Source: Hyphomicrobiales bacterium | GTDB taxonomy: Bacteria > Pseudomonadota > Alphaproteobacteria > Rhizobiales > Beijerinckiaceae | NCBI GenBank assembly: GCA_026400565.1 | Contig: JAPLOV010000168.1 | Span: forward strand, 18,377 to 67,771 | Reading direction: 5' to 3' | Length of the DNA stretch: 49,395 nt | Part shown: piece by piece, positions 10,281 through 19,194 of the stretch | How the letters are laid out: each line of letters begins with the position of its first letter | Position numbering within the stretch: position 1 is the stretch's first letter | The notes under the pieces: generated by a model | What the model saw: the letters and a program-made list of their open reading frames with translations, nothing else | Databases searched by the model: none | What the model was told of the DNA's origin: nothing | Position numbers and translations under genes: made by a program

Positions 10281-10973
10281 TCAGGCGGCGGAGGTCTGCT
10301 GGGAGGCTGGATCCTGGGGGCTCCAGCCGGTCGCGGCAATCTTGGAAGCGAGGATCACGGCTTGCGTCCGGCTGTCAACATCCAGCTTCTGCAGGATGGC
10401 CGAGACATGGGCCTTCACCGTGGCTTCCGAGACGCTGAGTTCGTAGGCGATCTGCTTGTTGAGCAGGCCTTCCGACAGCATCATCAGGACGCGCACCTGC
10501 TGCGGCGTCAGCGACATCAGTCGCTTGATCGTCTCGGCGGTTTCGTTGTCCTGACCGCCCGAGAAGTCGCTGCCCTCCGGCACCCAGACATTGCCATCGA
10601 GCACCGATTGCACCGCGACGGCCATCTGGTCGGCATCGAGCGTCTTGGGCATGAAGCCGAGCGCGCCAAACTCGATGCAGCGCCGGACCACGCCCGGATC
10701 GTCGTTGGCCGACACCACCATCACCGGAACCTGTGGATAGTCGGCCCTGAGGAACAGCAATCCGGAGAGGCCCTGCACTCCGGGCATCGTCAGGTCGAGC
10801 AGGATGAGATCGGCCTCGCTGCCCGCCGCCAGCATTTTCGTCACCTCGTCGAACGATCCGGCCTCGAGCAGCTTTGTACCGGGCAGGGCGGATGTCAGCG
10901 CCTGGCGAAGGGCCCCGCGAAACAGCGGATGATCATCGGCAATCAGAATGCACGGACTGGTCTCGTTCGACAT
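10281..10973 (-). CDS. LuxR/NarL-family response regulator
   Basis: Receiver domain ILIADDHPLFRGAL...LILLDLTMPG; C-terminal LTPQQVRVLMMLSEGLLNKQIAYELSVSEATVKAHVSAILQKL. Start taken at MSNETS. Confidence 0.93.
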   Translation of the reverse strand: MSNETSPCILIADDHPLFRGALRQALTSALPGTKLLEAGSFDEVTKMLAAGSEADLILLDLTMPGVQGLSGLLFLRADYPQVPVMVVSANDDPGVVRRCIEFGALGFMPKTLDADQMAVAVQSVLDGNVWVPEGSDFSGGQDNETAETIKRLMSLTPQQVRVLMMLSEGLLNKQIAYELSVSEATVKAHVSAILQKLDVDSRTQAVILASKIAATGWSPQDPASQQTSAA

Positions 10974-11358
10974 GCCGCTTTTCTCCGGAGATTGTTTTTG
11001 CTTGTTATTTTCCAAAGTAGGCCATGACTTGCCCCGTCTGGCAAGCACGGACATCCACGTCTCTTTCCGGCGATTTCCAGGGCTTGTCCAAGGTGACTTC
11101 CAAGGGCACTTCCACGAGGCTGCCCAACTGTGGCTCAGTCAGGCTGTGCTGCCATGCTGCGCTGCACCTAACCACCTGTAAATGCTGTTAAATAAGTGAC
11201 GCATGAGTCTTTAGTAGGACTATCCGGTGTTATGCTTACGCCCTAGTTTCGCCGCATCGGTTAAACCGGGGTTAAAATCCCGGCGATTCCGGTTTGGCGA
11301 CGCATAAGCTTCGGGGCATCCGCATCCCTTGGCATGTGTTCATCGGGAGAAACGCAAG

Positions 11359-11619
11359 ATGAGCGAACCAAACAAGGTGCAGGCGCACTGGGCAGCGACC
11401 CAGCGGCTGACCTACATCATGATCGGCATATGGGCCTTCTTTTCCTTCTTCATTCACATGTTCGCGCCGGCGCTGAACAGCATCAAGATCCTCGGCTTCC
11501 CGCTGGGCTTCTACATGGCTGCGCAGGGCTCGCTGATCGTATTCGTGGCGCAGTTGTTCTGGTTCTCTGGAGCTCAGGACAAGGTTGACCGCCAGTACGG
11601 CATGGCCGAAGACGATTGA
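11359..11619 (+). CDS. DUF4212 domain-containing small subunit of a sodium/solute symporter
   Basis: AHWAATQRLTYIMIGIWAFFSFFIHMFAPALNSIKILGFPLGFYMAAQGSLIVFVAQLFWFS; immediately upstream of the symporter. Confidence 0.85.
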   Translation: MSEPNKVQAHWAATQRLTYIMIGIWAFFSFFIHMFAPALNSIKILGFPLGFYMAAQGSLIVFVAQLFWFSGAQDKVDRQYGMAEDD

Positions 11620-11632
11620 GGAGCGGCATACC

Positions 11633-13570
11633 ATGTCAACCGAAGCAAAAACTGACTTTACCTCGAATCTGGGCCGGATCTACACCATCTACACGGGTGG
11701 ATTTATCGCCTTCGTGATCTTCATCGCGATCCTGGAGCGCGTCGGCGTTCCCAACAACATCCTTGGCTACCTGTTCGTGGCCTTCACGATCGGCGTCTAT
11801 GCCGCCATCGGCATTCTCTCCCGCACCATGCAGGTCGACGAATATTACGTCGCAGGCCGCAAGGTGCCATCCTTCTACAACGGCATGGCGACCGCCGCTG
11901 ACTGGATGAGCGCTGCCTCGTTCATCGGCATGGCCGGCACGCTCTACCTGCTCGGCTATGACGGCCTCGCCTTCATCCTGGGCTGGACCGGCGGCTATGT
12001 GCTGGTGGCAACCCTGATTGCGCCATATCTGCGCAAGTTCGGCTGCTACACGGTTCCGGACTTCCTGGCCTTCCGTTTCGGCGGCAATGCGGCCCGTATC
12101 GCCGGCATCGTCGTCCTGATGAGCTGCTCGTTCACCTACGTGGTGGCGCAGATCGTTGGCACAGGTCTCATCGGCGCACGCCTGCTCGGCATGTCGTTCG
12201 AAATGGCTGTGTTCGTCGGCCTCGTCGGCATTCTCGTCTGCTCGATGCTTGGCGGCATGCGCGCGGTGACCTGGACCCAGGTTGCCCAGTACATCGTCCT
12301 GATCATCGCCTACCTCGTTCCGGTCGTGATTCTCTCGACCCAGAAGTTCGGCATCCCGATCCCGCAACTCACCTACGGCACGGTTCTCTCCGAGATCCAG
12401 ATCAAGGAAGCTGCACTCGGCGTCGCCGCGAGCGCATCGCACATCGTGCCTTTCGCCCGCTACGACCCCTTGAACTTCTTTGCCCTGGTGCTCTGCCTGA
12501 TGGTCGGCACCGCTTCGCTGCCGCACGTCCTCATGCGCTACTTCACCACGCCTTCCGTGCGTGAAGCCCGCTCGTCGGTTGCCTGGACGCTGCTGTTCAT
12601 CTTCATCCTCTACTTCACGGCTCCGGCCTATGCCGCCTTCGCGAAGCTCGAGGTGTTCGAGAACGTCATCGGCAAGCCACTTGGCCAGCTTCCGAGCTGG
12701 GTCTACAGCTATGGCAAGATCGGCCTGATCCAGATCTGCGGCGTCAATGCCGTCGATGTGGCCCGCATCGCCGGTCACACAGGCATCCTCGGCCTTGCCA
12801 ACTTCTCGATCCAGGCCGACGCGATCGTGATCGCCACGCCTGAAATCGCTGGTCTGCCTTACGTCGTCTCCGGCCTCGTCGCCGCCGGCGGTCTGGCTGC
12901 CGCGCTGTCGACCGCTGACGGGCTTCTGCTCGCCATCGCCAACGCGCTGTCGCACGATGTCTACTCACGCATGATCAACAAGAACGCACCTGTGTCGAAG
13001 AAGCTTGTCATCGCGCGCGTGCTTCTGGTGCTTGTCGCGATCCTTGCTGCCTGGGTGGCATCGGGCCGTCCGGCGGATATCGTGGCCATGGTCGCCTGGG
13101 CCTTCAGTCTTGCCGCGGCAGGCCTGTTCCCGGCGCTCGTCATGGGCATCTGGTCCAAGAAAACCACCTCGGCTGGTGCCGTGGCAGGTATCTGGGCCGG
13201 CTTCCTGACAACACTGGTCTATCTCGTCGTCACCCGCTACTTCCCGGGCTTCGGCGTTGATGTAATGGGCATGACCTCCAATGTGCACCCGGTCACCCGC
13301 GTGCCGTTGGTGGACCTCGCCAAGCTGAAGGCAGAACAGCCTCAGATCTTCCAGCAAGGCATGGTTCTGATCAACCACCCGCTTGCGTCGCGTGTCGGCT
13401 ACTTCAACGTTGCCAACATCTCGGCCGGTCTGTTCGGCATGCCGGTTGGCTTCCTGACGATGATCATCGTCTCGAAGTTCACCACGGCACCGAGCAAGGA
13501 AATGCAGAACTTCATCGATGACATCCGCCGCCCCCGTGGCGAAGCGGTGATGATCGAGAAGGCTGGCTGA
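11633..13570 (+). CDS. Sodium:solute symporter, VC_2705/acetate-type
   Basis: SSF-family TM protein: DEYYVAGRKVPSFYNGMATAADWMSAASFIGMAGTLYLLGYDGLAFILGWTGGY; follows DUF4212. Confidence 0.92.
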   Translation: MSTEAKTDFTSNLGRIYTIYTGGFIAFVIFIAILERVGVPNNILGYLFVAFTIGVYAAIGILSRTMQVDEYYVAGRKVPSFYNGMATAADWMSAASFIGMAGTLYLLGYDGLAFILGWTGGYVLVATLIAPYLRKFGCYTVPDFLAFRFGGNAARIAGIVVLMSCSFTYVVAQIVGTGLIGARLLGMSFEMAVFVGLVGILVCSMLGGMRAVTWTQVAQYIVLIIAYLVPVVILSTQKFGIPIPQLTYGTVLSEIQIKEAALGVAASASHIVPFARYDPLNFFALVLCLMVGTASLPHVLMRYFTTPSVREARSSVAWTLLFIFILYFTAPAYAAFAKLEVFENVIGKPLGQLPSWVYSYGKIGLIQICGVNAVDVARIAGHTGILGLANFSIQADAIVIATPEIAGLPYVVSGLVAAGGLAAALSTADGLLLAIANALSHDVYSRMINKNAPVSKKLVIARVLLVLVAILAAWVASGRPADIVAMVAWAFSLAAAGLFPALVMGIWSKKTTSAGAVAGIWAGFLTTLVYLVVTRYFPGFGVDVMGMTSNVHPVTRVPLVDLAKLKAEQPQIFQQGMVLINHPLASRVGYFNVANISAGLFGMPVGFLTMIIVSKFTTAPSKEMQNFIDDIRRPRGEAVMIEKAG

Positions 13571-13612
13571 CGGTTGGCGGGCCATCCGGTCCGCCTCCCA
13601 TCCATTGACCTG

Positions 13613-13640
13613 AAGGGGCGGCTTGTTCCGCCCCTTTTTT
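13613..13640 (+). terminator. Rho-independent terminator of the symporter operon
   Basis: AAGGGGCGG-CTTGTT-CCGCCCCTTTTTT: 9-bp stem followed by a T-run, 40 bp after the stop. Confidence 0.9.
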
Positions 13641-13684
13641 CATCTTAAGTGACGGCTCTTGCGCCGCCCGAGGATCATCTCCCC

Positions 13685-14008
13685 ATGACCGATGTCGACA
13701 GCCAGGGGTTGTTCTGGCTCTACCAGATCCCCAATCTGGCGCTGGCCGCGCTGATGTACACGCTGCTGGGCCGCTTCGTGCTGTCGTTGTTTTTTCCTGA
13801 TGGCAGCGACAAGGTGATCTGGACGGTGTTTCGCCAGATCACGCAGCCTGCCATCAACGCCGTGCAACTGGTCACGCCCTATGCCGTGCATGAGCGTGTC
13901 GTGGTGCTGCTGACGGTCGTCTGGGTGTTGTTCATCCGCCTCGTTGTGTTCGTCAGCTTCGCGGCCATGGGCTGGATGCCGACTATTGTCGGAGCACCAC
14001 GGCCATGA
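13685..14008 (+). CDS. YggT-like integral membrane protein
   Basis: Two hydrophobic segments with FRQITQPAINAVQLVTPYAVHERVVVLLTVVWVLFIRLVVF. Confidence 0.45.
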   Translation: MTDVDSQGLFWLYQIPNLALAALMYTLLGRFVLSLFFPDGSDKVIWTVFRQITQPAINAVQLVTPYAVHERVVVLLTVVWVLFIRLVVFVSFAAMGWMPTIVGAPRP

Positions 14009-14364
14009 CGCCTCCCATGAATGACAATCGCGAGGACATGCTGCGCAAGGATGGCATCTTTGTCGGCATCGCCGGGATGTCGCTCCTCAACGGCATGCAC
14101 TTTTCCGCCTATTTCGATCCGGTCTTCATTCTGATGAAGCCGTTTGCCGCAGGGTTCTTCATCACCTCGCCGATCCTGCAGTTCTATTTCACCTCGCTCT
14201 TCCTGTCGGCGCTGACGCTGGCCTTCGGCGGCATCCCCGCAGCCATCTACGAGCGCGGCAAGGGCCTGAAGGAGAGCACCCCGACCTCGCTCTGGATCTG
14301 GCTGGGCGGCATCCTGTTTCTCACCATCCCGACCCTGCTGAACATGACAGCGCGGAGCGGCTGA
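14005..14364 (+). CDS. Hypothetical integral membrane protein
   Basis: 119 aa, 3 predicted TM segments, start overlaps the preceding stop. Confidence 0.65.
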   Translation: MTPPMNDNREDMLRKDGIFVGIAGMSLLNGMHFSAYFDPVFILMKPFAAGFFITSPILQFYFTSLFLSALTLAFGGIPAAIYERGKGLKESTPTSLWIWLGGILFLTIPTLLNMTARSG

Positions 14365-14469
14365 GCAAGGCTCAACTGGATCACGACATCGTATTGTGCC
14401 GCATCTGGCGGCGCCGGGCTTGTTGGTGTTACCGTCCGTCCAATCCCTCAGCACATCGGGAGATGAGCC

Positions 14470-14856
14470 ATGGACTGGGCACGGTTGAACGACATGGCGT
14501 ATCTGTCGGTATCGCGCGCCTGCGGGTTTGCCTGCCTCGCGATCTTCTGTTTCATGATCGGGATGGCTGGATATCCGCTGGTGGCGCTGAAGTCGGGCGC
14601 TGTCTTCATGATGCTGAGCGCCGGGGTGCTGGCGGTCAAGGCCCAGCGCTCGCCGATCAAGCCTTACAAGCACACCGAACTCTGGGTCTTGCTGGCTCCC
14701 GAGGAGAGGCCGGATCCGCGCTTCGCCCAGCAGTTGATTGGCCTGACGCTGCGCGACGTGTTCCTGCGCTTTTCTGGCTATTTCGCGCTGGCAGGACTGG
14801 TCTGCTTTGCGGTGGCGATGGCGGTGCAGCTTCTCACGTTCCTGCTCGACGGCTGA
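14470..14856 (+). CDS. Hypothetical integral membrane protein
   Basis: 128 aa; two N-terminal hydrophobic segments and a C-terminal TM. Confidence 0.65.
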   Translation: MDWARLNDMAYLSVSRACGFACLAIFCFMIGMAGYPLVALKSGAVFMMLSAGVLAVKAQRSPIKPYKHTELWVLLAPEERPDPRFAQQLIGLTLRDVFLRFSGYFALAGLVCFAVAMAVQLLTFLLDG

Positions 14857-15145
14857 TCAGGCCAATTCCGCGCCAGACCAGCCATCCCGCCAGCGCGATG
14901 TTGCCGACCAGAGGCGTCGCTGCCAGAACGCCAAAGGCGATGCGCCGGTCAGGTTCCACCCGGAAGACCACGATCAGGAAGGCGGCCATGCCGCTGTAGA
15001 GCGCGATCAGCGCCACGACGCCCCACGGGTCCTTGCCCGCATCCGCCATGGTCGCGGCCAGATCGCCGGTGATTCCAGCCCAGACCTTGGCCAGGGCCAG
15101 CACTGCGATCCCGCCGATGCACAGCGCTCTCACGCTGCCATTCAT
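14834..15145 (-). CDS. Small membrane protein (DUF1475-like), paralog of 15142-15444
   Basis: DPWGVVALIALYSGMAAFLIVVFRVEPDRRIAFGVLAATPLVGNIALAGWLVWRGI; overlaps the neighbour by ATGA. Confidence 0.65.
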   Translation of the reverse strand: MNGSVRALCIGGIAVLALAKVWAGITGDLAATMADAGKDPWGVVALIALYSGMAAFLIVVFRVEPDRRIAFGVLAATPLVGNIALAGWLVWRGIGLISRRAGT

Positions 15146-15444
15146 GGGTTGCGCGCCGGATGCAGCCTGTCGAGGCCGCGCCAGACCAGCCAGGCCAGCG
15201 GCACGACATTGCCAAGGATCGGCATGGCCGCGATGAGCCCCATGGCCAGCGCCCGCTGCGGCTCGAAGCGCCACAGCACGATCCCGAAGATCAGGAAACC
15301 AAGATAAAGATCGATCAGTGTAACGACGCCCCACGGGTTGGCCGTGATCTCGGCCACAGCGGGCCAGAACGGAGCGCGTCCAAAGGCCCAGATGATCGAG
15401 CCGGCAAGAAGGGCAAAGCCCAGGGCACAGATGAGTTTCAGCAT
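15142..15444 (-). CDS. Small membrane protein (DUF1475-like), paralog of 14834-15145
   Basis: NPWGVVTLIDLYLGFLIFGIVLWRFEPQRALAMGLIAAMPILGNVVPLAWLVWRGL. Confidence 0.7.
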   Translation of the reverse strand: MLKLICALGFALLAGSIIWAFGRAPFWPAVAEITANPWGVVTLIDLYLGFLIFGIVLWRFEPQRALAMGLIAAMPILGNVVPLAWLVWRGLDRLHPARNP

Positions 15445-15462
15445 GATCCTTCTACGCAGCCA

Positions 15463-17151
15463 TCAACCTTCAGGTTCACTCCCCGTGGCCCACGTGCGTG
15501 CCATCAGGCGTTCGATGCTGTCCAGCCGGTCAGCCTCGCCCGGAGGCTTGTCCCAGCGAATTCTGTGAATGCGCGGAAAGCGCATCGCGACCCCCGACTT
15601 GTGGCGCGTCGAGCGTTGCAGGCCCTCAAAGGCGATTTCCAGCACCAGCCCGCTCGTGGCTGTGTGCGTGACCTCCCGCACCGGGCCGAAGCGGTTGATT
15701 GTGTTCTTGCGCACGAAGCGGTCGAGTTCGGTCAGTTCCGCGTCGGTGAAGCCGAAATAGGCCTTGCCGACCGGAACCAGTTCGTCGCCATTCTCGCCCG
15801 TTCGCCAGCAGCCGAACGTGAAGTCCGAGTAGAACGACGAGCGCTTGCCGTGGCCGCGCTGGGCATACATCAGAACGCAGTCGATCAGCCCGGGCGCGCG
15901 CTTCCACTTGAACCACAGCCCCTTCGGCCTGCCGGGCACGTAAGCTGAGTCCGAGCGCTTGATCATCAGCCCTTCGATGGCGTCGGCATCAGCCCCGGCC
16001 CCGACGCTGCCCGGCTCGGCGCGTGCCGCCGCGAGGTCATCCCATGTGGTGAAGGGCAGCTCTGCGGAGATATCGAACCGCGCAGACTTCCTGACCGCCA
16101 GCAGGGCTTCCAGCCTTTGCCGGCGCTCGCTGAGCGGCAGCGCGCGGATATCCTCCGTGCCGTCGACCAGCAGGTCATAGGCCCGCACATGGGCAGGATA
16201 CTCGGCCAGCAGGCGGGCGCTGACCGTCTTGCGGTTAAGCCGCTGCTGAAGCACGTTGAAGCTCTGCACGCGGCCTTCGCGCAGCACCAGCAACTCGCCG
16301 TCGATCGCCGCATCGAACTGCATTGCCTCGACCAGTTCCGGGAAGGCTCCCGAGATGTTCTCCCCCGTGCGCGAGTAAAGCCGCGTCACGCGTTCACCGC
16401 GCGCATCGAGCCTGGAGTTGGCCTGTATCCGGATGCCATCCCATTTCCATTCGGCGCTGAAGTCCGCCGGATCGAGCCGGTCGAAGTCCGCATCCTCCAT
16501 CGGATGGGCGAGCATGGCAGGGCGGAAGGGCGCAGGGTCGTCCGCCTCCGGCCTCGGGCCTTCGCCAAGAGCCCAGGCAAACAGTGCCTCGTAAGGCGGC
16601 GCCAGCCCATGCCAGACCTCTTCGATCGCATCGGTCGGCAGCGCTCCGAGGCCGGCAACAGCCGCCTTGGCCAGCCGCGCCGACACGCCGATGCGCAGGC
16701 CCCCGGTGATCAGCTTCAGCAGCGCCCAGCGCCCGGTCTCGTCGAGTTGGTCAAGCCAGCCTGCAAGCATGCTCGGCAGTTCCCGCTTCTCGGCATCAAC
16801 GAGCGCAGACACGATCCCGGCCAGCGTCGGAGCGGGGAAGTTGTGCCCGATCCCGTCACGGGTGCGGGCTGCCGGCCACATCAGCGCCACGGTCTCGCTG
16901 AGATCGCCGACATAGTCATAGGACAGCGCGAACAGTTCAGGGTCGGTTCGCTCGGCAATCAGGCTGCGGATCAGACCTGCCTTGGCGTTGGCGAAGGCGA
17001 GTTGTCCTGTCATCGCCGCCAGCGCATGGCCGCGCTCGGGATCCGTCGTGCGCCGGAAATAGTCGGTCATCAGCGCCAGCTTGCCGTTGCGGCGCGGCTC
17101 ATAGGCTAGCCGGTCGAGAAGCCAGGCAAAGCTGTTGAGATCGGCGGTCAT
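15463..17151 (-). CDS. ATP-dependent DNA ligase, ligase-associated DNA-damage-response type
   Basis: Nucleotidyltransferase motif AEWKWDGIRIQ, IDGELLVLREG, EGLMIKRSDSAYVPGRPKGLWFKWKR; beside exonuclease, helicase and phosphoesterase partners. Confidence 0.93.
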   Translation of the reverse strand: MTADLNSFAWLLDRLAYEPRRNGKLALMTDYFRRTTDPERGHALAAMTGQLAFANAKAGLIRSLIAERTDPELFALSYDYVGDLSETVALMWPAARTRDGIGHNFPAPTLAGIVSALVDAEKRELPSMLAGWLDQLDETGRWALLKLITGGLRIGVSARLAKAAVAGLGALPTDAIEEVWHGLAPPYEALFAWALGEGPRPEADDPAPFRPAMLAHPMEDADFDRLDPADFSAEWKWDGIRIQANSRLDARGERVTRLYSRTGENISGAFPELVEAMQFDAAIDGELLVLREGRVQSFNVLQQRLNRKTVSARLLAEYPAHVRAYDLLVDGTEDIRALPLSERRQRLEALLAVRKSARFDISAELPFTTWDDLAAARAEPGSVGAGADADAIEGLMIKRSDSAYVPGRPKGLWFKWKRAPGLIDCVLMYAQRGHGKRSSFYSDFTFGCWRTGENGDELVPVGKAYFGFTDAELTELDRFVRKNTINRFGPVREVTHTATSGLVLEIAFEGLQRSTRHKSGVAMRFPRIHRIRWDKPPGEADRLDSIERLMARTWATGSEPEG

Positions 17152-17164
17152 GGGCTGATGCTCG

Positions 17165-18199
17165 TCATGATGCTGCGGCGGGCATCTCGCCCTCCACCTC
17201 GCCATCATCACCATAGCCTGCGAGCCGCAGGGGCCTCGCCCGGATGCCGTTCATCGCGCACCAGCGCACCAGTGCATCCTCTTGTCCATGCGTGACCCAG
17301 ACCTCGGGCGCACCAACCTCGCGGATGGTGGCGCAAAGGTCGTCCCAGTCGGCGTGGTCCGACACGATCAGCGGCAACTCGACCCCCTTCTATCGCGCCC
17401 TTGCCCTGATCCGCATCCAGCCCGAGGCAAAAGCGGTCACCGGATCGGGCAGTTGCCGCGCCCACAGATCCTGCACGGCGCTGGGCGGGCAGATCACGAT
17501 CTCACCGGCGAGTGTCTTGCGCTCTGCCGCCACGACCTTGCGGATATCGCCAAGAGGAACGCCGTGGGCCTCGTAAAAGCCCATCAGCTTTTCCATCGCG
17601 CCATGCACATGGATCGGGCGGTCGTAGCCGGCATCGCGGATCAGCGCCACCAGCCGCTGCGCCTTGCCAAGCGCGTAAGCTCCGATCACGTGGCAGCGCT
17701 CCGGAAAAAGCGCCAGCGAATCGAGCAGCTTGGCCACTTCGCCCGCCGTGTCAGGATGGCGGAAGACCGGCAGGCCGAACGTGGCCTCGGTGATGAACAC
17801 ATCACAGCGCACCGGCTCGAAGGTGGCGCAGGTCCGGTCAGCCGCGCGCTTGTAGTCCCCGGATGCGACGATCCTGAGTCCGCCCGCGTCAACAGCGATC
17901 TGGGCCGAGCCGAGCACATGCCCGGCAGGGTGGAAGGTGAAACCGACCTCGCCGATGCGCACGCGCTCGCCCCACGCAGCCACCTGCTGCTGCTGGGTGA
18001 ACACGGCGCCATAGCGCACCGCCATGATGCCGAGCGTCTCACGCGTGGCCAGCACCGCGCCATGGCCGGCCCTGGCATGATCGGCGTGGCCATGGGTGAT
18101 CAGTGCCCGCGCCACGGGCCTGACCGGATCGATGTAGACGTCCGCCGGCGGGCAATAGAGCCCGGACGGCGTTGGCGTGAGAAGCTCGTGCGGCCGCAT
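17165..18199 (-). pseudogene. Ligase-associated DNA-damage-response exonuclease (MBL/beta-CASP-like), interrupted by an in-frame amber at 17390-17392
   Basis: ALITHGHADHARAGHGAVLAT, FHPAGHVLGSAQI, VASGDYKRAADRTCATFEPVRCDVFITEATFGLPVF; then RARAR*KGVELPLIVSDHADWDDLCATIREVGAPEVWVTHG in the same frame. Confidence 0.85.
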
Positions 18200-18258
18200 G
18201 AATCGTGTATCCTCAAGGGCTGAAGATACTGGGTTTCGCTCTGGAATGAAGGCGCATC

Positions 18259-19194
18259 ATGCCGCTGAAGGCCGTCCACCGCAGCACGGGTGATGCCATC
18301 GCCGATCGCCGCTTTGCCTATGCCATGGCGGCCTTCGTGGAGGCCGACTGGCAGGTCGCAGTGGATCTGGCCAGCCAGACACTTGAGCTTGCCCCCGGTT
18401 TTGCGCCGGCCCATGTCATGCTTGGGCGGGCACAGGCCGCGCTTGGCCGCAAGGACGAGGCCATCGCCGCCCTCAGTGAAGCGCTGCGCCTCGATCCGGA
18501 GGACGAGCTTGGCATTCGCATCGATCTTGCGCGGCTGGGCGCGATGCATGCCGATGAGGCCATCAGCGAGGGCTATGTCCGCGCCCTGTTCGACAACTAT
18601 GCCGAGGGCTTCGATCAGCACCTGACCGGGGCCTTGTCATATCGCGGGCCGGCCATCATCACCGAAGCCATCGGCACCGCCGCTGCCACTCTCGGGCGCA
18701 AGCCGGCCTTCGACCTCGCCCTTGATCTGGGGTGCGGCACCGGGCTGATGGCCAGGGCGCTCGGCCCGATGGCCCGCCGCATCGAGGGCATCGACATCTC
18801 GCCGCGCATGATCGCTGTCGCGGCCCGCACCGGCCTCTATGCAGCGCTCCATGTCGGCGGGGTGGTCGACGAGCTTGACCGGCGCGCGGCTGCCAGCGCC
18901 GACCTGATCGTGGCGGCCGACATGGTGGTCTATCTCGGCGACCTGTTCCCGCTGTTCCGTGAGGCGGCACGCGTGCTGCGTCCGGGCGGGTTGTTCGCCT
19001 TCACCGCGCAGGGCCACCATGGCCAAGGCTTCGAACTGGGCATCGATTCGCGCTTTGCCCATTCTGATCGCTACCTGCGCACCGTGGCCGAGGATTCGGG
19101 GCTCGTAATCGCCCACTTCGCCGCTGTGTCGACCCGGCAGGATCGCGGGCTGGACGTGCCAGGCTATGTCATGGTGCTGACCCTCCCCCGATGA
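18259..19194 (+). CDS. TPR-containing class I SAM-dependent methyltransferase
   Basis: N-terminal TPR (ALGRKDEAIAALSEALRLDPEDELGIRIDLARLG), then LALDLGCGTGLMARAL and IEGIDISPRMIAVAARTG. Stop overlaps the helicase start (ATGA). Confidence 0.9.
   Translation: MPLKAVHRSTGDAIADRRFAYAMAAFVEADWQVAVDLASQTLELAPGFAPAHVMLGRAQAALGRKDEAIAALSEALRLDPEDELGIRIDLARLGAMHADEAISEGYVRALFDNYAEGFDQHLTGALSYRGPAIITEAIGTAAATLGRKPAFDLALDLGCGTGLMARALGPMARRIEGIDISPRMIAVAARTGLYAALHVGGVVDELDRRAAASADLIVAADMVVYLGDLFPLFREAARVLRPGGLFAFTAQGHHGQGFELGIDSRFAHSDRYLRTVAEDSGLVIAHFAAVSTRQDRGLDVPGYVMVLTLPR

Noticed and set aside
11636-12955. 439-aa minus-strand ORF rich in E/D/H opposite the symporter
   Set aside because: Composition is typical of reverse-complemented hydrophobic codons; not a real acidic protein.
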